A DNA stretch of 64,000 nucleotides from Fimbriimonadia bacterium (GCA_026129765.1 JAHCHP010000001.1:62001-126000); one strand, 5' to 3'; numbered from the stretch's first letter, positions 36,005 to 44,518 are shown. Notes: generated by a model not told the origin, from the letters alone. Made by a program: numbers and translations.

Positions 36005-36960
36005 ATGATAATGCGCTCCTCGATTTACAAGCAAGTGTACAGGACAAAACTGCCTTTCGCTCTCTCAACGATTATGCAGACCTTTGCCAGACATTTCTCG
36101 ATTTTGTAAATGAGACAAAGCTCACAAGAGTCGTTTCGCCCTCCCATAACCATTACATTTTCTACCAGTATGATGATACCTATAATTATCAAATCACCCG
36201 CCCTCTAAATACCCATTTGCTGATCGAGGCTGTTGATGATTTCAGCAAGTCTTTCACGCGCTTTATATCGTTTCTTGCTGATTTGAAGAAACACAAAGCG
36301 CAGTTAGTGGACAACAAGGTAAGTGAAGATTATCTAAAATCGCGAGAAATAGACAAAGTGGTTTACACGATGCAACAGGCAATTGGCTGTATCGGCGATT
36401 CGTTTAGAATTCCTAATCAGTCGCGAAAGATAATTGGGCAGTTATTTGAAACGCTGATCAAACTTATTATCCAAGAAGTAGGTCTTATATGTGAGCAACG
36501 CGCGGTCCGCGTGCCTATTCCGGGTCACGCTGATCATGAATTAACATACGAATTAGACCTTGTGATTTCACATAGTCACGCCGTGATAACAAAGGAAACC
36601 ATTCTGCATCCGGCAGAAATCATCGGTTCAGTGAAGACAACCAGTAAAGACCGTATAGATAAGATTTTTTTGGACAAATACCTGCTTTCAAAATTGCTGG
36701 GTAGACCTGTACCCGTGGTTGCCATCTTTCTACATGATGTTCAGCGAGCGCAGAGAGGAAACAGTATCTTCAGTGTTCAATCTACATTCAACACGAACCG
36801 TTTTTTAGGATATACCTATGCATTGACTCGCTTGGACGGGGTCTATTATGTTGATCCACGCCCGGAAATGACAGTTCATGAGCGTCTCAAGGAGCAGATA
36901 AAAGATTTTCAAACGTTTCTGACGCGTGATCTATGGATATTACCCAACCAGATAGAGTAG
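36001..36960 (+). CDS. Putative type II restriction endonuclease (PD-(D/E)XK fold, 319 aa)
   Basis: Position and 4-nt overlap with the methyltransferase make this the cognate endonuclease. The sequence has a nuclease-like core: TYELDLVISH (Asp186), then AEIIGSVKTTSKDRIDKIF with Lys212. This fits a D ... xxK active site in which the usual Glu/Asp before x-K is Ser or is replaced by Glu206. The N-terminus is helical. The ATG at 36001 is used; an upstream in-frame ATG lies inside the methyltransferase gene. The specific family and cut site are unknown. Confidence 0.75.
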   Translation: MNDNALLDLQASVQDKTAFRSLNDYADLCQTFLDFVNETKLTRVVSPSHNHYIFYQYDDTYNYQITRPLNTHLLIEAVDDFSKSFTRFISFLADLKKHKAQLVDNKVSEDYLKSREIDKVVYTMQQAIGCIGDSFRIPNQSRKIIGQLFETLIKLIIQEVGLICEQRAVRVPIPGHADHELTYELDLVISHSHAVITKETILHPAEIIGSVKTTSKDRIDKIFLDKYLLSKLLGRPVPVVAIFLHDVQRAQRGNSIFSVQSTFNTNRFLGYTYALTRLDGVYYVDPRPEMTVHERLKEQIKDFQTFLTRDLWILPNQIE

Positions 36961-36970
36961 GGACAACTCT

Positions 36971-36997
36971 GCAAGGGCTTTCCCTCGAACCGCAGTT
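36971..36997 (+). repeat. 27-bp direct repeat, right copy (orphan 3' end of the WbpD-like gene)
   Basis: This copy continues CAG TTC TAA, the same Gln-Phe-stop as the acetyltransferase but with different third-base and stop codons. It is a non-coding remnant marking the right border of the insertion. Confidence 0.9.
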
Positions 36998-37031
36998 CTA
37001 AGGGTGGCACTTATCGGGTATCCTCTAAGAT

Positions 37032-38690
37032 ATGATATGGAGAGGGTGCTTATCGATTTGCCTTATTTTTACGCTCGTTATCGCTTCTTTTTGCCAATCC
37101 AGCACGGCGGCTGCCTCCATGGCTTTGACCCGGCGGCTGGGATTAGAGGGCAGAGTTCTCTGGATCGATGGAACTGCCAACCTGCGCTGGATCATCGATG
37201 TTGAAAAAGTCCGGGATTTCGTCCGAAAGAGCAAAGAGGCGGGAATCAATCTGTTCGTTTTAGATGTGAAACCGATCAGCGGGCATACGCTCTATCCCAG
37301 CCGAATCGCGCCCAAATTGCGCGAATGGCGCGGCACCACCATACCCGAAGACCTGGATATTCTGCAGATGTTCTTGGACGAGGCGCATCTGGTCGGCATC
37401 CCCACCCACGTCGCGATCAATGTGCTGTCCGAAGGTCATAAGATGTTCCATGCCGGTCCCGCGTATGAGAACCCCGAATGGCAGTCGGTTGTATTTTCGA
37501 ACAAGCGTTCGCTCATTCTGCCGAGCGGCGCGCGTTTTGAACTGAATCGTTTTGATAACACGCCGCCACCCAACGGAATCGCCGCCTATCGCCGGAGCAA
37601 CGCGCCCCTGCCTCCTGAAGGACGCAGTTATGCCTATGCGACCCTTAGCGAGGATTTGCGCGTCTTGAGCCTTATCGACTCCGCGCTCGTTTCAGAACCC
37701 ATCGCGCCGGTCAATGGGGAATGGATATTAGTGGCGGAAGGCGCAGCAGCGCATGAATTCGAAAAATTGGCGGAGCTGGGAACCCGGCTGCGTCTCGAAT
37801 CGCTGCCAGAACTTCAAAAACTTGCCGACTCAGATACCGAAGGAGTCGCGCTCTTTGTGAACCCGCTCCATCCCGAAGTGCGCCAGCGTGTGATGGGCGT
37901 TGTACGGGAAATTTGCGAGAACTATCCTATCGATGGCTTTGTGCTGGACCGCATGCGCTGGGCGAATGTCTATGTCGACTTTTCGGATATGACTCGCGCT
38001 GCCTTCGAGTCGCGTTATGGTCGCGTGAACAACTGGCCGCAAGACATTCTGCTGATTCCCGACTTACCGCGCGAGCCTTTTACGCGCGGTTCGCGTTTTG
38101 GGCAATGGGCACAGTTCCGGGCAGAGATTATCCGCGACTATGTGACCGAAATCCGCCGTACCATCAACTCTGTTCGTCCCATGCCGCTCAGCGCATACGT
38201 GGGCAGCTGGTTCCCCATCTACTATGAATTGGGCGTGAACTGGGGCAGCGACGCGCTGGAGCGTCCTTATGGTTTTGTAGACCCGACTTACCGCTTCAGT
38301 TCCTATCTGGATAATATGGATTTCCTGATGCCCGGCTGTTATTACAATGTGCCGTTCATGAATGAGGCAGCCGTCAATGATACCGATGAAGTGCGCACTG
38401 TGGAGGGCATGACGCGCCGGTGCATGGATTGGACAGCAGGCAGCACCTTTGTTTACTCTGGCATCTATGCTCAGGATTACCGCAATGACCCTTCGGGTTT
38501 CGAGCGCGCCATTCGCGCCGCGCGTCTCAATTCGCATGGCGTGATGATCTTTGACTCCTCGCATATCGTTGAATGGGACTGGTGGGGAACAATTCGCAAC
38601 GGCTTGGGCGCGTCGACCGCCGATAAATCGGTCTCGGCTCCGCATGAGTATCCTTCACTGCTCAACAGCCTGCGTCCGGTTGCGGAATAG
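37032..38690 (+). CDS. GHL10/DUF187-type secreted glycosyl-hydrolase-like protein (552 aa)
   Basis: A signal peptide (MIWRGCLSICLIFTLVIASFC) leads into a (beta/alpha)8 barrel like YngK/FenI: EAGINLFVLDVKPISGHTLYP, FLDEAHLVGIPTHVAINVLSEG, LFVNPLHPEVRQRVMGVVREIC and YPIDGFVLDRMRWANV, the last with the conserved Asp and Arg. These proteins are thought to act on cell-surface glycans. It lies directly after the WbpD-like gene (before the insertion) and probably belongs to the exopolysaccharide cluster. A TATCCT hexamer 7 nt before the ATG may be the -10 of a leaderless message created at the insertion border. Confidence 0.8.
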   Translation: MIWRGCLSICLIFTLVIASFCQSSTAAASMALTRRLGLEGRVLWIDGTANLRWIIDVEKVRDFVRKSKEAGINLFVLDVKPISGHTLYPSRIAPKLREWRGTTIPEDLDILQMFLDEAHLVGIPTHVAINVLSEGHKMFHAGPAYENPEWQSVVFSNKRSLILPSGARFELNRFDNTPPPNGIAAYRRSNAPLPPEGRSYAYATLSEDLRVLSLIDSALVSEPIAPVNGEWILVAEGAAAHEFEKLAELGTRLRLESLPELQKLADSDTEGVALFVNPLHPEVRQRVMGVVREICENYPIDGFVLDRMRWANVYVDFSDMTRAAFESRYGRVNNWPQDILLIPDLPREPFTRGSRFGQWAQFRAEIIRDYVTEIRRTINSVRPMPLSAYVGSWFPIYYELGVNWGSDALERPYGFVDPTYRFSSYLDNMDFLMPGCYYNVPFMNEAAVNDTDEVRTVEGMTRRCMDWTAGSTFVYSGIYAQDYRNDPSGFERAIRAARLNSHGVMIFDSSHIVEWDWWGTIRNGLGASTADKSVSAPHEYPSLLNSLRPVAE

Positions 38691-38774
38691 ATTTTTGATA
38701 CTCCTTCGGAAAGGGGAGCCGTTTGGGAACGTTCGTCATTCTCTTGCTTGCGCATGTCATAATAGAAAGTGCCG

Positions 38775-40049
38775 ATGAGCCATCCCAACCCAACGCCCGA
38801 TCCGACTGTTTCTGAGCCTGCTGAGCGGCGCAGCCGTCTTTTTGGCGAAACCTTTCGCGCGATGGAGTACCCGCTGTTCCGGCGTTTTTGGCTGGGAGCA
38901 TTCCTCTCTTTCACTGGCAGTTGGGTGCAGATGGTGGCGCATGGCTGGCTGGTGTATGACCTGACCCGCTCGGAACTCTGGCTGGGTGTCACCAGTTTCG
39001 TGGGAACCATGCCCATGCTGATTTTGGGGCTGTTTGGGGGCGCGATTGCCGACCGCTTCAACCGCAAGAAAATCCTGTATTGCACCCAGAGTATGTTCGC
39101 GCTGTCTGCGCTCACGCTCGCGACCTTGACGCTGACGAACCACATCAATATCTATGTGATTCTTGTCCTCTCCTTTATCAATGGCATTGTCGGCATTGTG
39201 GATATGCCAACGCGATTGTCGATGGTATCGGAGTTGGTTCCCAAAAAGGACCTGGCGAACGGGATCGCCTTAAACGCCGCTTCATTTCAAACTGCGCGCA
39301 TTTTCGGTCCCGCGTTGGGGGGGATGTTGTTGGAGTGGGTAGGTCCCGGTTATTGCTTTCTGATTAACGGGTTCAGCTATCTCGCGATTTTGCTTGCGCT
39401 CGCGTCGATTCCGTTGCAGCCCTCCGTCTCTCACAAAACGTCTGCGTCCTTTGTTGAAGGGCTTTTGGAAGGCGCGCGCTATGTGCGTTCACAGCCCGGC
39501 TTGCTTGCGTTGGTCTGCAATATCTCAGTGCTGAGTTTGTTCGGTCTGTCCTATCTGACACTGATGCCCGCCATTGCAGATAAGGTATTGGGGGTGGGGA
39601 AAGCGGGTCTTGGGCAGCTTTACACCTTTGCAGGCATTGGCAGCTTGTGCGGTCTGTTGATTATGGCGCGCCTGTCGCAAACGAATCACCGGGGCAAGTT
39701 GATCCTGTTCGCGGCGAATGGGTTTGCCTGGACTTTGTTTGCGTTCTCTTTTGTTCAAGAGGTCTGGATCGCCAAAGGGTTGCTGATGGTGGCGGGCATG
39801 TTCGGTGTGATGCAGATGGCATCCACCAACACCGCGCTGCAAACCCTTGCGCCGGATCATTTGCGGGGGCGGGTTCTATCGCTGCATACTTGGTCTATTA
39901 ACGCGCCCGCGCCCTTCGCCGCGCTGTTGGCGGGCAACCTCGCGCAATGGTATGGTCCGCCGATTTCCATCCGAGTGGGAGCCAGTGTCTGCGCGCTCAT
40001 GGCGCTCGGCTTGCTGCTCTTTGTTCCCGCGGTTCGGCGGGTGAAGTGA
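38775..40049 (+). CDS. MFS transporter, EntS/MFS_3 type (424 aa)
   Basis: Twelve hydrophobic segments are visible, with the MFS loop motif GGAIADRFNRKKILYCTQ between helices 2 and 3. The N-terminus FRRFWLGAFLSFTGSWVQMVAHGWLVYDLT is characteristic of EntS-like exporters. The substrate is unknown; relatives export siderophores or drugs. The ATG at 38775 is preferred, with GTG at 38769 as an alternative. It ends 12 nt before the duplicated end of the ChaN-like gene that borders the next island. Confidence 0.88.
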   Translation: MSHPNPTPDPTVSEPAERRSRLFGETFRAMEYPLFRRFWLGAFLSFTGSWVQMVAHGWLVYDLTRSELWLGVTSFVGTMPMLILGLFGGAIADRFNRKKILYCTQSMFALSALTLATLTLTNHINIYVILVLSFINGIVGIVDMPTRLSMVSELVPKKDLANGIALNAASFQTARIFGPALGGMLLEWVGPGYCFLINGFSYLAILLALASIPLQPSVSHKTSASFVEGLLEGARYVRSQPGLLALVCNISVLSLFGLSYLTLMPAIADKVLGVGKAGLGQLYTFAGIGSLCGLLIMARLSQTNHRGKLILFAANGFAWTLFAFSFVQEVWIAKGLLMVAGMFGVMQMASTNTALQTLAPDHLRGRVLSLHTWSINAPAPFAALLAGNLAQWYGPPISIRVGASVCALMALGLLLFVPAVRRVK

Positions 40050-40061
40050 CTAAGTTGGGGC

Positions 40062-40125
40062 AGTCTCACCGCGCCGCCGCGACATATAGATAATCGGCTA
40101 AGGATCGGCTGACCACCATCGGTTC
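40062..40125 (-). repeat. Duplicated 3' end of the ChaN-like gene, left border of the nitrilase island
   Basis: The 64 bp match 44455-44518 at 59 positions. On the minus strand they read EPMVVSRSLADYLYVAAAR-stop, the last residues of the ChaN-like protein (EPMMVSRSLADYLYVATAR). The Ser codon differs at all three bases (TCC against AGT) but is still Ser, so the copy was once under selection in a related gene. From 40126 to 40185 the DNA is AT-rich and empty. Confidence 0.85.
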
Positions 40126-40185
40126 TATAAGCGAGTATTATGAAAAAAAATATTAAATAAAAAATTTTGCGTGATCAAATTATAT

Positions 40186-41061
40186 TTATGTTTCAAAAAA
40201 ACACTTAATGAATAATGTGAAGAAAAAATAAGTGTTTACTGATAATATACTAAGCCATAGAAATAAAAAGACAGGTGGTAAGTACTTTGAAGGCAGACGC
40301 ATGGATATTTGATGAGTTCTATCACGAAATGACAATTTTTGAATACTCCTTATCATTCCACACAGTCGATTGGTTTTCGGTGCAGGTGTGCCTGTGGTTT
40401 TCGTTGCAGGAATACGTGGTACCCACTCAATAGGAACCCAATTGCAAAGAGTTTTTGACTGTAGAAGCAATCTATCCCGACAAACATGCCATTGTTCAAT
40501 CCTGTCTGCTGCCATCTGAGCCGTCTTAAAACTAACCCAAGAAACTATGGAACCGCCGAGAGCAAGCAACAAAGCAATAGCAGCTATCGCAAGTGCAATG
40601 AAACTAGAAATTTCTTCAGCTTGCAAAGTCTCCACTGTCTCTCGATTCACCTCAAAGTACCTCAAGAGAGCTGAGAGTAGTATCGCTTCACCAGCAATCC
40701 CAAACGACGTATAGGATAGGGCCCAATTTATACGACAAAATCTCAAATGATGCTCTCTGTCTATTTCTGTGCGAATATCTTTCCATACCTGATATTCGTC
40801 AGAGTTAGGGTAATCGAAAGAAATAGTAGTCAGAGGTACCTTGACTTGCTCTGATTCTGTTTCTCGAGAACTTAGAATCTGGTCTACATCTTCCCGGTCT
40901 TTACACGTCTTGGCGTCGTATCCATATGCAGAGTATCTACCTTGTCCTTCACTCTTTTTACCTTTCCCTATACCCACAAGAAAAGATTTAATTTTCTTAA
41001 AGACGGTACGTTCCATATTGATCTTGACCTCTTTTGATGGCTCATTGTATTGATACCTCAA
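40186..41061 (-). CDS. Membrane protein of unknown function in the nitrilase island (291 aa)
   Basis: A cytoplasmic N-terminal part of about 100 residues (Lys/Ser-rich, then DEYQVWKDIRTEIDREHHLRF) is followed by two close transmembrane helices (SYTSFGIAGEAILLSALL and ISSFIALAIAAIALLLALGG). A helical amphipathic segment follows (KTAQMAADRIEQWHVCRDRLLL), then a third helix at the end (PVFLFLWLSILSVNTYFFF). The 2TM-plus-helix pattern recalls SLATT-like effectors of conflict systems, but I cannot assign it. The start is TTG at 41061 with GAGGAG upstream; ATG 41016 with AGAGGT is an alternative. It is AT-richer than the backbone. Confidence 0.55.
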   Translation of the reverse strand: MRYQYNEPSKEVKINMERTVFKKIKSFLVGIGKGKKSEGQGRYSAYGYDAKTCKDREDVDQILSSRETESEQVKVPLTTISFDYPNSDEYQVWKDIRTEIDREHHLRFCRINWALSYTSFGIAGEAILLSALLRYFEVNRETVETLQAEEISSFIALAIAAIALLLALGGSIVSWVSFKTAQMAADRIEQWHVCRDRLLLQSKTLCNWVPIEWVPRIPATKTTGTPAPKTNRLCGMIRSIQKLSFRDRTHQISMRLPSKYLPPVFLFLWLSILSVNTYFFFTLFIKCFFET

Positions 41062-41101
41062 TGGTTCTCCTCGTCTTTTCTGTTTCCTGCTTCAATTGTT
41101 C

Positions 41102-41995
41102 TCAAGTCTGTTCGTACGCCACGGGACTGAGATAATGTAATGCAGAATGCGGACGCTCCCGGTTGTAGTAGCCCTCCAGATAGTCCATTACCGCCGCACA
41201 CTCCGCGTCAAATAGAGAAGCACAGGTCTCGTATTAATCTGCCTTCAGTGTCGCAAAGAAACTCTCCATCAACGTATTGTCATACACACAGCCCACTCCA
41301 CTCATGCTCGCCTGCATCCCGTAGGTCTCCAAGCGCGCTTGATAGACCGCACTGGCATACGGACTGCCCCGATCACTGTGATGCAAGAGCGCTTGCTGAG
41401 CCGTGTCCGGCTGCCGATGCCGCCACGCCCTTCGCAAAGCCATTTCAGTTAAACCGGTCGCGCGATCCTTCCCGATGGACCATCCCACCACCCGCCGCGA
41501 AAAGACATCCACTATCACCGCCAAATAGAGCCAGCCTTCCGGTGAGCGTAAATAGGTCAAATCACTCACCCACTTTTCGTTCGGACGCTGCGCCACAAAA
41601 CATCGGTTCAGGCGGTTCGGAGCCACGGGCAGGGCATGCTGGCTGTCGGTGGTTCTGGGACGAAGGAAACGCCGCTTATGGACCGCTACCCACCCCTCCT
41701 GACGCATCAACCTCGCCACTCGTTTGCGACTGATCCGATACCCCTGTTGACGTAACAGCGCGTGGACTCGAGGACTGCCTAACCGCTGACGATGATCTTG
41801 AAAGAGCGTCCCGATGAGCGCAAGCCACTGCGCATCTGCCTGGGCCCGTCGGGACACGGGCGACCGACACCACGCGTAGTAGCCGCTCACCTGCCCCCGA
41901 AAAATCTGACACAAGGCGCGAACCGAATAGGACTCCTGAGCGTGCAACAACTGAATCACTTCGTACTTCATTCGGACGGATGCCCCAGGAGCCAA
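41102..41995 (-). pseudogene. IS3-family transposase orfB with in-frame nonsense codon
   Basis: The integrase-core part is clear: NRLNRCFVAQRPNEKWVSDLTYL with the first Asp, WSIGKDRATGLTEMALRRAW, and VYDNTLMESFFATLK with the final Glu of the DDE triad. Translation stops at TAA 41236-41234 after FFATLKAD, but the same frame then continues YETCASLFDAECAAVMDYLE, GYYNRERPHSALHYLSP and VAYEQT to a natural TGA at 41104-41102. A single nonsense change, or small indels restoring frame, thus removed the last 50 residues. Expression would need -1 frameshifting from orfA at the A7-G run. Confidence 0.8.
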
Positions 41996-42282
41996 GCCGC
42001 TTTTTTTAGGATGTCGCGCTCCATTTGCAGCCGTTTGTTCTCTTTGCGCAGCCGCAGCAACTCCTCGCGTTCTTCCGGCGTGAGCGCCCCAGGCGCTTGG
42101 CGTTGTCGGTGCTGCTTAATCCAGGCGATTAGGGTTTGATAGTTCACGCCCAATCGCTCAGCGGTTTGTTTCTGCGAGTATTCTCCCGACAAGGCGAGTT
42201 GAACAGCTTGTCGCTTAAAAACCTCGTCATGCCGGCTGTGTGAGCGACGCGCCCGGTCTGTCTCTTAGAATGGAAGATTCAT
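41968..42282 (-). pseudogene. IS3-family transposase orfA with early nonsense codon
   Basis: AGGAGGT precedes an ATG at 42282. The frame reads MNLPF, then TAA (42267-42265), then continues ETDRARRSHSRHDEVFKRQA and VQLALSGEYSQKQTAERLGV, a standard IS3 helix-turn-helix, with the leucine-zipper helix LRLRKENKRLQMERDILKKA. A shorter product could start at TTG 42192, but it would lack the first HTH helix. Together with the stop in orfB this makes the element a fossil. Confidence 0.7.
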
Positions 42283-42340
42283 ATGACACCTCCTGAATAG
42301 TATAGTCGAAGTGTCCATCGAAGCAAAATTAGTCTAACAC

Positions 42341-42370
42341 TTGACAAAAAACGACAAACTCTGGTACACT
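42341..42370 (+). promoter_or_regulatory. Promoter of the nitrilase-domain gene
   Basis: TTGACA (42341-42346) and TACACT (42365-42370) are 18 bp apart, with TGG before the -10. It lies just outside the right end of the insertion sequence. Confidence 0.55.
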
Positions 42371-42416
42371 CAACGAGCTAACTTAAAGATGTTTTGCAAG
42401 AGTGAGAATTGACAAA

Positions 42417-44456
42417 ATGAGACAAACTAAAGTGGTACGAGACGGTGCAAAAGTTTTAGCAAGCTATCCTGTGAATGCGCTCAGTTTGATAGAATTTTTA
42501 CTACCTGATTGTCAACAACGTGAGAAAATTACCCCAGAGGCACAAGATGCTTATTTTGTTGCCTGGCCACCCAACCTGTTTGCTTTTACGAGCATGTTTT
42601 TCCAAATGACAGGAGTTGATTCTTTAGTAACAGAGTTAGGGTATTCTATTCAGCGTCATCAAGAAACATGGGAATATAATAATGATGTGCAGCGAAAGTT
42701 CATTGATTGGATTAATAAAAGTATAAATGAATACAATCTATTTGACGATCAAAGAGTGACAACATCTCCTCTGGCGGAAGTGCAATCAGATGTATTGGAG
42801 CTTGCAGAGATCCACAATGATCTTGTTAGATCTGCGTACAAACAATGGATGCAAGGCTTTTCAACGTTAGGTTATGAAATTCATGAATCATTCTTGTTTT
42901 TCGATGATGAAAGTCAACGTAATTGGATGCTTTCTTATGATAAAACCCCAATACTGATAAAAGAAGCTTGGAAAGCAGTTCGTAACGAAATGGATTCAGC
43001 AAGAAAGGGAAATATTTTTGATATTTGGGGGAAACATAAGCACTTGTTTTTCTTTATGTTGTTCTTGCATGCTACTGCTGATCAAATGTGTCGAGGCTGG
43101 GGAATTAGATCACAGGAGAGCATGGGAGTAGATGAATTTCCGTTGAATGCAGACATGTTTGCTAGACAGCGCCTTTCATCAGTAGATCAAGAAAAGTATG
43201 CTGATTCTGAACAAGGTTTTTTTCACGTTGGTACCATGTCAACTTTTCACCCTGATAGGATAAGAATTCTCCCTAAAAGACACACTCCTCAAGTTGGTGT
43301 TTCGTTAAGAGCAAATTCTCTGAATTTGGCTGCAACTCGTTCCTCAGTAAAAGTGAAATGGTGGACTGATGGACACAGTTTAGTTAACTCTTCATCTTAC
43401 AGTTATAAAGAAAAAAAACTTGTAAAAGATATGTCTTTTCCGATATTATTGTTGCCTTGGCCAATGGTTGTTCATGGTAGGTACTTTAAAGGATCAGAAG
43501 TCAAGAAACTACCTAACGTTAAAGAACAGATAGGTAAATTTTATTATGATCCGGAGAAGGACGAAGTAATACGTGGCTTCGAACAAACGTTAAGAGAAGT
43601 AATCAAGAGAGCTTCTGAAGAGGCAGGCGTGCCGAGATTGATTGTTATGCCAGAGCTCTCAATGAACGAGCGTGAATTAGGGAATTTTGAACATGTGCTT
43701 TTAGACCAAATTGTTGGTTCGGGTGACACTGATCCTAAAAACCGCCAGATAGCATATATTGTTGGGGTCAGAAGAGAAGAGCACATGCACAATGGTACTA
43801 ATGGCAAGCATGTCAATGAAGTGGTCCTTGGTTATTTGAACAAGGATTCAGAGAATGGTAAGCCTCCACAATTTGAGAGACGACATCAAAGAAAACATCA
43901 TCGATGGAAACTGGATGGTTGGCAGATACGCAGTTATCAACTCGGAGCTATGCTGCACCCAGAAGTCACCTGGTGGGAAGATACCATAATTGAAAGAAGA
44001 GAGGTGAATTTTGTTAATTTTGGTGATGAGTTGACTTTATGCCCATTGGTTTGTGAGGATCTGGCGCGTCAAGATCCTATAGCGGAAGTGATTCGAAGTG
44101 TCGGTCCTTCATTGGTAGTATCGATACTTATGGATGGTCCCCAGCTGAAAAGTCGTTGGTCTGCTCGTTACGCTAGCGTACTTGCAGAAGATCCTGGGAG
44201 CTCAGTTATCTCACTGACCTCATATGGAATGGTGAAGAGGTATAGGATATCCGATACAAATGTGCCACCTCCAGTGATTGGTTTATGGAGTGATAGAAGC
44301 GGTCAAGCGGTGGAGATTGTAATGGACGAAGGTGCTTTAGGTGTTGTTCTAAGTTTAGCCATAGAGAGCCACAATGAGATGACATTAGATGAGAGATTTG
44401 AAGAAGTTGGAACCTATACGCTAACACTTGGTGGCATACACTCAATAAAGATATAG
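42417..44456 (+). CDS. Nitrilase-superfamily domain protein with large helical N-terminal domain (679 aa)
   Basis: The C-terminal 290 residues carry the carbon-nitrogen hydrolase triad: Glu413 in LIVMPELSMNERE, a Lys in FERRHQRKHHRWK, and Cys546 in LCPLVCEDLARQDP. They end with a strand-rich part (SILMDGPQLKSRW, VISLTSYGM). Family enzymes hydrolyse nitriles, amides or carbamyl groups. The first 390 residues are mostly helical with no known domain. Nitrilase modules occur in some phage-defence proteins (for example fused to UG-type reverse transcriptases); no such partner is here, so a defence role is only a guess. The gene is AT-rich. Its stop codon overlaps the right border repeat. GTG 42402 is an alternative start. 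Confidence 0.7.
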   Translation: MRQTKVVRDGAKVLASYPVNALSLIEFLLPDCQQREKITPEAQDAYFVAWPPNLFAFTSMFFQMTGVDSLVTELGYSIQRHQETWEYNNDVQRKFIDWINKSINEYNLFDDQRVTTSPLAEVQSDVLELAEIHNDLVRSAYKQWMQGFSTLGYEIHESFLFFDDESQRNWMLSYDKTPILIKEAWKAVRNEMDSARKGNIFDIWGKHKHLFFFMLFLHATADQMCRGWGIRSQESMGVDEFPLNADMFARQRLSSVDQEKYADSEQGFFHVGTMSTFHPDRIRILPKRHTPQVGVSLRANSLNLAATRSSVKVKWWTDGHSLVNSSSYSYKEKKLVKDMSFPILLLPWPMVVHGRYFKGSEVKKLPNVKEQIGKFYYDPEKDEVIRGFEQTLREVIKRASEEAGVPRLIVMPELSMNERELGNFEHVLLDQIVGSGDTDPKNRQIAYIVGVRREEHMHNGTNGKHVNEVVLGYLNKDSENGKPPQFERRHQRKHHRWKLDGWQIRSYQLGAMLHPEVTWWEDTIIERREVNFVNFGDELTLCPLVCEDLARQDPIAEVIRSVGPSLVVSILMDGPQLKSRWSARYASVLAEDPGSSVISLTSYGMVKRYRISDTNVPPPVIGLWSDRSGQAVEIVMDEGALGVVLSLAIESHNEMTLDERFEEVGTYTLTLGGIHSIKI

Positions 44457-44518
44457 TCTCACCGCGCCGTCGCGACATATAGATAATCGGCTAAACTTCG
44501 GCTGACCATCATCGGTTC
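44455..44518 (-). repeat. 3' end of the ChaN-like gene, right border of the nitrilase island
   Basis: This is the functional copy of the 64-bp segment duplicated at 40062-40125 (59 of 64 identical). The last base of the nitrilase gene's stop lies within it, so the island abuts the target gene with no spacer. Confidence 0.85.

Larger units (their letters stand above)
41080..42335 (-). mobile_element. IS3-family insertion sequence, inactivated
   Basis: Two overlapping frames (orfA and orfB, the latter in -1) and imperfect terminal repeats sharing TGCTTC-N-AT (left near 41080-41100, right near 42312-42335) define an IS3-type element. A slippery A7-G run (minus strand, 42007-42001) at the orfA/orfB junction would support the usual -1 frameshift. 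Each frame contains an in-frame TAA (42267-42265 and 41236-41234). Exact ends and target duplication are not certain. Confidence 0.75.

Noticed and set aside
34939-36997. Restriction-modification pair as part of a transposon
   Set aside because: There are no terminal inverted repeats or transposase. The flanking 27 bp are a direct copy of a gene end, which fits target duplication better.
38477-39148. 223-codon minus-strand frame across the GHL10-MFS junction
   Set aside because: It is antisense to two supported genes and to the MFS promoter region and has no family signature.
40062-40125. A tRNA-type attachment site for the nitrilase island
   Set aside because: The repeat is a protein-gene 3' end, no tRNA is present, and no integrase gene lies inside the island.
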